Assembly: GCA_964469835.1 (NCBI GenBank) | Contig: CAYYBI010000550.1 | Location: 1 to 9,946, forward strand | Direction: 5' to 3' | From: JAOTYV01 sp964469835 | GTDB lineage: Bacteria > Pseudomonadota > Alphaproteobacteria > UBA8366 | Length of the DNA: 9,946 nucleotides | In this document: positions 6,555 through 9,946 of the stretch, piece by piece | Position numbering within the stretch: position 1 is the first letter of the stretch | Layout: each line of letters begins with the position of its first letter | Notes under the pieces: model-generated | Databases searched by the model: none | Told to the model about the DNA's origin: nothing | The model's input: only the letters and a program-made list of their open reading frames with translations | Position numbers and translations under genes: made by a program

Positions 6555-6860
6555 ATGACCAATTCAACGCAAGCACAGCCTTCGGAAACCGCAAGCGGCG
6601 CCGCCGGAGCGTTGGTTGTCGAGTTTCCGACGACCTTCGACATGCGGGGGCGCCTGCATGCACGGCAGGTCGCGGTCGACGCCGCACCGTTCTGGGAGTT
6701 GCTTTGGGCCGGGCACGTCGTGGAAATCCAGACCGGGTATCTGCCGGCGGATTCACTCTGGGTAAGGGACAACGCTACCTGGGTGCAGGCCTTCGCAAAA
6801 TGGCACGATCTGCCGATCCGTATTGTCGGCGAATTGTTCATCGTGCCGGACCGCGACTAG
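6555..6860 (+). CDS. Small hypothetical protein, tryptophan-rich
   Basis: A 101-residue protein from ATG 6555. I do not recognise a family. Residues 1-18 are low-complexity (Ser/Ala/Thr/Gln) and look disordered. From about 20 the chain alternates hydrophobic beta-like runs (ALVVEFPTTFDMRGRLHARQ, HVVEIQTGYL, IRIVGELFIVPDRD) with a helix-like part. Five tryptophans occur (WELLW, SLWVRD, TWVQAF, KWHD). The third-codon GC richness matches neighbouring real genes, while the overlapping frame from 6527 codes for an arginine-heavy, unlikely product; this supports the frame chosen. No good Shine-Dalgarno precedes the ATG, so the start could be wrong (a later ATG at 6639 is possible) or translation may be leaderless. 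There is no signal peptide or membrane segment. It is alone between a divergent hydrolase and a structured 219-nt gap. Confidence 0.65.
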   Translation: MTNSTQAQPSETASGAAGALVVEFPTTFDMRGRLHARQVAVDAAPFWELLWAGHVVEIQTGYLPADSLWVRDNATWVQAFAKWHDLPIRIVGELFIVPDRD

Positions 6861-6907
6861 TACGCTCTCTCTCCCGCTTCTGAAACACTGCCTTTGAATG
6901 CGTTCAG

Positions 6908-6933
6908 CCCGGGCTAACGAAACTGTGCCCGGG
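6908..6933 (+). other. GC-rich stem-loop after the small gene
   Basis: CCCGGGC (6908-6914) and GCCCGGG (6927-6933) form a 7-bp inverted repeat around a 12-nt AC-rich loop (TAACGAAACTGT). It starts 47 nt after the stop of the small gene. No U-tract follows. It could be part of a transcript end together with the next hairpin. The rest of the 219-nt gap (6861-7079) shows no credible reading frame. Confidence 0.35.
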
Positions 6934-6946
6934 GATGCCTCTGCGG

Positions 6947-6971
6947 GGCGTCCGTTCTCGATACGGACGCC
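6947..6971 (+). terminator. Perfect 9-bp hairpin, possible terminator or leader structure
   Basis: GGCGTCCGT (6947-6955) pairs perfectly with ACGGACGCC (6963-6971) around a 7-nt loop (TCTCGAT). It lies 87 nt after the small gene and 109 nt before the nitroreductase-like gene. The stem is strong enough to terminate, but the downstream bases (GGACATGCC) contain no U-run, so classical Rho-independent termination is doubtful. Confidence 0.4.
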
Positions 6972-7079
6972 GGACATGCCGCCGTTGGTGGCGTCGTTAT
7001 CCTAATCCTCCCTATTTTGGTACATTGCTTCTTCGGCGCATGGCCGTGTGGACAATGATGGATGAAAAGGGAGTGATTG

Positions 7080-7916
7080 ATGAAGACCCTCAAGGATCTG
7101 ATCGGCGATCGGTATGGCGTCGAAGCGGAGTGCGGCGGCGACATGGCGGCCGAAGGGGCGTTGGCCGGCATCCTGGCGCGCGGCTCGCAACGCCATTACA
7201 AGCCGGACCCGGTGCCGGACGACCTGCTTCGGGTCTTGCTGGCCTGCGCGCAGTCTGCGCCGACAAAGTCGGATTTGCAGCAATACTCGATCATCGTCAT
7301 CAAGGACCCGGCGTTGCGCGAGTCCCTATCTGCGCTCGGCAGCGGTATGGACTGGCCACCGCTGGCGCCGCTCTTCCTGGTGTTCTGCGCCGATATGCGG
7401 CGAATACAGCGGCTCGCGGAAATTCGCGGCCACGATCATGCCAACAACAACGTGGATACCTTTCTGAACGGTATCGTCGATGCGGCGCTGGCGATGCAAT
7501 GTTTCATAAACGCGGCGGAAGCGGCTGGGCTCGGCGTCTGCCCGATCAGCCAGATCCGCAACAAGATGGATACGGTTAGGGATCTGCTCAGCCTGCCGCC
7601 GGGCGTGTTTCCGATCGCGGGGCTCGCCGGTGGCTGGCCGCAATTCGAAACGCCGCGTATTTCGCTGCGCCTGCCGCAATCGGTCGTGGTCCATACCGAC
7701 CGCTATAACGACGATGCGCTGGCGAAGGACGTTGAGTCCTACGATCAGCGGCGCCACGCACACACGCCATTGCCCGAGGCGAAGCAACGGCATGTGGACC
7801 TCTATGGCGCGTTGGAATACTGCCCCTGGTCGGAGAACGTGACGCGCCAGTTGTCGAAGCCGGAACGCCCCGGATTCAAGGACTTCCTGCAAAAACACGG
7901 ATTTGACCTGGCGTGA
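7080..7916 (+). CDS. Nitroreductase-family FMN-dependent oxidoreductase (NfsA-like)
   Basis: A 278-residue protein. ATG 7080 is preferred over TTG 7077; AAGGGAG (7067-7073) lies 6 nt before the ATG. FMN-site marks of the nitroreductase fold are RGSQRHYKPDPVPDDLL (34-50), the segment SAPTKSDLQQYSIIVIKD (59-76), the central helix GIVDAALAMQCFINAAEAAGLGVCPI (131-156), and GLAGGWP (181-187), the family's G-x-x-x-G-W-P turn. The long C-terminal extension (about 200-278), ending FKDFLQKHGFDLA, is typical of the NfsA/FRP group, where it wraps the partner subunit. Such enzymes use NAD(P)H and FMN to reduce nitro, quinone or enone groups; the physiological substrate here is unknown. It may be co-transcribed with the crotonase 88 nt downstream. 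The fold is confident; the activity is not. Confidence 0.9.
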   Translation: MKTLKDLIGDRYGVEAECGGDMAAEGALAGILARGSQRHYKPDPVPDDLLRVLLACAQSAPTKSDLQQYSIIVIKDPALRESLSALGSGMDWPPLAPLFLVFCADMRRIQRLAEIRGHDHANNNVDTFLNGIVDAALAMQCFINAAEAAGLGVCPISQIRNKMDTVRDLLSLPPGVFPIAGLAGGWPQFETPRISLRLPQSVVVHTDRYNDDALAKDVESYDQRRHAHTPLPEAKQRHVDLYGALEYCPWSENVTRQLSKPERPGFKDFLQKHGFDLA

Positions 7917-8004
7917 CCGGCCGGGCTGGACGCGGCGGCGCTTCGCCGATATGAGTGGACGCCGAAAACAGGATCAAGGGCCCGATGACGGGCAGGGGAG
8001 CCGG

Positions 8005-8793
8005 ATGAGCACCGACAAGATGCTGGCCGAACGGGACGGCCCGATCGGCACGATGATTTTCAACAACCCGGCGCGGCACAACGCCGTCTCCAGCGAAATG
8101 TGGGGTCGCGCCGCGGAAATCATGATCGATTTCACCAGGGACGATGCGATCCGGGCGGTCGTGGTCACCGGGGCGGGCGGAAAGGCCTTCGTGTCCGGCG
8201 CCGACATCTCCAAGTTCGAGGACGAACGCGCCAATGCGGAGGCGGAAGAGACCTATCACCGCCGGACGTCGGAGGCGCGGGACAACCTGCTCAATGCGCC
8301 GAAACCGACCATCGCCAAAATTCGCGGCTATTGCATCGGCGGCGGTGTCGGCACCGCGCTGACCTGCGATATCCGCATCTGTTCGGACAATGCCCGTTTT
8401 GCGGTTCCGGCCGCCAGGCTCGGGCTCGGCTACGACTATGACGGGATCCGGCGGCTGGTCTCGGTGGTCGGTCCGTCCTTCGCGAAGGAAATATTCTATA
8501 CAGCGCGTCAGTTTTCCGCCGAGGAGGCCCGCGATATGGGGCTGGTAGATCGGGTCGTGCCGGCGGATGAGCTGGATGCGTATGTGCAGGACTATGCACT
8601 GATGATCGCCGGCAATGCGCCGATGACCATGCGGGCCGCGAAGACCAGCATCAACGAAGCGCTCAAGAATCCGGCGGATCGCGATCTCGATCTGTGTGAG
8701 CAACTGGTCGACATGTGCAACGCGAGCGAGGATCACATCGAGGGCCGCACCGCGTTCATGGAGAAACGGAAGCCAAACTTTCAAGGCCGGTGA
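8005..8793 (+). CDS. Enoyl-CoA hydratase/isomerase (crotonase) superfamily protein lacking both classical glutamates
   Basis: A 262-residue protein, normal length for a crotonase. In-frame starts exist at 7903 (overlapping the previous gene) and ATG 7951, but ATG 8005 has GGGGAG (7995-8000) just upstream and matches the family N-terminus. Fold marks: NNPARHNAVSSEMW (20-33), oxyanion-hole loop KAFVSGADISKF (60-71), second oxyanion glycines in GYCIGGGVGTALTCDIRI (108-125), FAVPAARLGLGYDYDG (132-147), and ARQFSAEEARDMGLVDRVV (167-185). Rat mitochondrial hydratase uses Glu144 and Glu164; by alignment these become Gly116 and Ala136. CoA-thioester binding and the oxyanion hole are retained, so the reaction is probably not simple syn-hydration. 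Isomerase, decarboxylase, hydrolase or C-C lyase chemistry is possible, and Asp144/Asp146 (GYDYDG) are alternative acid/base candidates. Its neighbours suggest acyl-CoA catabolism. Confidence 0.92.
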   Translation: MSTDKMLAERDGPIGTMIFNNPARHNAVSSEMWGRAAEIMIDFTRDDAIRAVVVTGAGGKAFVSGADISKFEDERANAEAEETYHRRTSEARDNLLNAPKPTIAKIRGYCIGGGVGTALTCDIRICSDNARFAVPAARLGLGYDYDGIRRLVSVVGPSFAKEIFYTARQFSAEEARDMGLVDRVVPADELDAYVQDYALMIAGNAPMTMRAAKTSINEALKNPADRDLDLCEQLVDMCNASEDHIEGRTAFMEKRKPNFQGR

Positions 8794-8903
8794 CGGGCAC
8801 CCTTGCGGGGTATCGCCTTGGCGCGGGGCTCTTTGTATGATCGCCGTCGCTTCCAGCCAAACATATTGACACGGTACCGCTTTCGACGCGGGGGAGAATT
8901 TGT

Positions 8904-9946
8904 ATGACCGATGACCTGACGAATCTGGACAGCCTATTGGAAAACCTCGAGGAACGCCGCGCCAAGGCGCGGGGTATGGGCGGGCCCGAGAAACTCGAGA
9001 AACGCCGCAAGCAGGGCGTGCTGAATGCGCGCGAACGGGTCGAGTGCCTGGTCGACAAGGGTTCTTTCATCGAGACCGGCCTGCTCGGCACGTCGGGTGT
9101 CTATCTGCAGGATCGCGACAAAACGCCGGCGGACGGCAAGGTCACCGGCTTCGGCAGGATCGACAATCGCGACGTCGCGGTATCGGTCAACGATTTTACC
9201 GTCAAGGGGTCCTCCACCAGCGCCACCAACAGCAAGAAGGTGGGACATGTGCGCCGCACCGGCTCCGAACGCGGCATGCCGGTGGTGTTCATCGGCGAGT
9301 CGACCGGCGCGCGGCTGCCGGATGCAATGGGGTCCAAAGGCATGGGCGCCCTGCTGGGAACCGACGTGACCCAGTTTCAGCGGATGCGCGATACGCCCTG
9401 GTGTTCGGCGGCGCTTGGATTTTCCTTTGGCTCCTCCGCCTGGCTTTCCTGTTGCTCCGACTTCACCGTGATGCGCAAGGGCTCCGCCATGGCGGTATCG
9501 AGCCCGCGGTTGATCGCGATGGCGATCGGCGAGGAGATCGATCTGGAGGAACTCGGCGGCTGGAAACTGCATGCCGAAACGACCGGGATGGTCGATCTTT
9601 TCGTCGATAAGGACGAAGAAGCGCTGGCCGCGATCCGTACCTTTTTGAGTTATCTGCCGAGCCACAATATGGAAGCACCGCCGGTGCATCCGGTGCCTAA
9701 GGGATCGGGCGCTGATATGAAGAATATCGGCGGGTACCTGCCCGAGAAACGCAACCAGGTCTATGATATCCGCAAGATCATCAATGCGATCGTCGACAAG
9801 GACAGCATGTTCGAGATGAAGGCGCGGTTCGGCCGGCCCGTAGTCACCGCGCTGTGCCGCCTCAATGGGCAAAGCGTCGGCATCATCGCCAACAACCCGC
9901 TGCACAAGGGTGGCGCGATGGATATCGATGCCTGCGAAAAGGCGGT
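8904..9946 (+). CDS. Acyl-CoA carboxylase carboxyltransferase (beta) subunit, N-terminal part (3' end beyond window)
   Basis: The first 347 residues of a protein whose family has about 510-540. ATG 8904 follows GGGGGAG (8890-8896). The N-terminal helix (LENLEERRAKARGMGGPEKLEKRRKQ, split over 12-37) and NARERVECLVDKGSFIE (41-57) are typical of propionyl-/acyl-CoA carboxylase beta chains. The first crotonase-like domain covers about 40-245, with VSVNDFTVKGSS (93-104) and ESTGARLPDAMG (132-143). The second begins about 275 with KNIGGYLPEKRNQVYDIR (273-290) and reaches the NNPLHKGGAMDI segment (330-341). These enzymes move CO2 from biotin to an acyl-CoA. Motifs are off-consensus: STGAR instead of SGGAR, SSAW instead of GGAVY, and SSPRL instead of the TGP region. 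The substrate could thus be unusual, or the enzyme a decarboxylase-type relative. No biotin carboxylase/carrier subunit is in view; it may lie beyond the right edge. Confidence 0.93.
   Translation, partial: MTDDLTNLDSLLENLEERRAKARGMGGPEKLEKRRKQGVLNARERVECLVDKGSFIETGLLGTSGVYLQDRDKTPADGKVTGFGRIDNRDVAVSVNDFTVKGSSTSATNSKKVGHVRRTGSERGMPVVFIGESTGARLPDAMGSKGMGALLGTDVTQFQRMRDTPWCSAALGFSFGSSAWLSCCSDFTVMRKGSAMAVSSPRLIAMAIGEEIDLEELGGWKLHAETTGMVDLFVDKDEEALAAIRTFLSYLPSHNMEAPPVHPVPKGSGADMKNIGGYLPEKRNQVYDIRKIINAIVDKDSMFEMKARFGRPVVTALCRLNGQSVGIIANNPLHKGGAMDIDACEKA

Noticed and set aside
7903..8004. N-terminal extension of the crotonase overlapping the end of the nitroreductase gene.
   Set aside because: The extension is Arg/Gly-rich and unlike the family, while ATG 8005 has its own GGGGAG and gives a standard-length crotonase.
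8837..8869. A 10-codon reading frame (ATG ATC GCC ... TAT TGA) before the carboxyltransferase gene, with the same TTTGTATGA context as the true start at 8904.
   Set aside because: It is very short, has no clear Shine-Dalgarno and no run of one amino acid or attenuator-type hairpins behind it; a chance frame is the simpler reading.
8866..8871. A perfect TTGACA (-35 consensus) upstream of the carboxyltransferase gene.
   Set aside because: No acceptable -10 box lies 15-19 nt downstream; the region there is G/C-rich, so a promoter cannot be supported.
8934..9905. Long minus-strand open frame (323 codons) opposite the carboxyltransferase gene.
   Set aside because: The plus strand codes for an unmistakable carboxyltransferase; the antisense product is His/Arg/Gln-rich and motif-free.

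Overview
This is a GC-rich (visibly around 60-65 %), gene-dense stretch of a bacterial chromosome. Codon choice and protein signatures (Tat/lipoprotein-type M48 protease, acyl-CoA dehydrogenase pairs, carboxyltransferase) suggest an alphaproteobacterium, most likely Rhodospirillales-like. That placement is inference from style, not from a marker gene. I see no rRNA, tRNA, insertion sequence, CRISPR array or phage gene.

Layout. At the left edge (1-448, minus) is the N-terminal third of an acyl-CoA dehydrogenase. It is divergent from a plus-strand run: a second, shorter acyl-CoA dehydrogenase-like protein (632-1696), an eIF2B/ribose-1,5-bisphosphate-isomerase-fold protein (1728-2615), a MmgE/PrpD-family lyase (2726-4147) and an M48 metalloprotease lipoprotein (4232-5722). 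The protease converges on a minus-strand alpha/beta hydrolase (5734-6438). A small unrecognised protein (6555-6860) is divergent from that hydrolase. It is followed by an NfsA-type nitroreductase-fold flavoprotein (7080-7916), a crotonase-fold protein (8005-8793) and the beginning of an acyl-CoA carboxylase carboxyltransferase subunit (8904 to the right edge).

How the genes may work together. Two dehydrogenase subunits, a crotonase, a MmgE/PrpD lyase, an alpha/beta hydrolase and a carboxyltransferase make up an acyl-CoA or organic-acid catabolic island. No single known pathway fits. There is no methylcitrate synthase or methylisocitrate lyase beside the PrpD relative. The crotonase lacks both glutamates of classical enoyl-CoA hydratases. 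The shorter dehydrogenase appears to lack the usual catalytic glutamate. The eIF2B-fold protein has serine where the sugar-phosphate isomerases have catalytic cysteine. The carboxyltransferase departs from the usual oxyanion-hole motifs. So several members look like off-canonical versions of their families.

Non-coding signals. Three short intergenic regions hold more structure than expected. (i) Before the MmgE/PrpD gene there is a long hairpin over the preceding stop codon, plus a competing three-way junction. (ii) Before the M48 protease there is an AU-rich inverted repeat whose 3' arm contains the Shine-Dalgarno sequence, a possible translational switch. (iii) Before the nitroreductase there are two GC-rich hairpins. 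A perfect short palindrome lies in the divergent control region beside the small unknown gene. All these are read by eye and not folded computationally.
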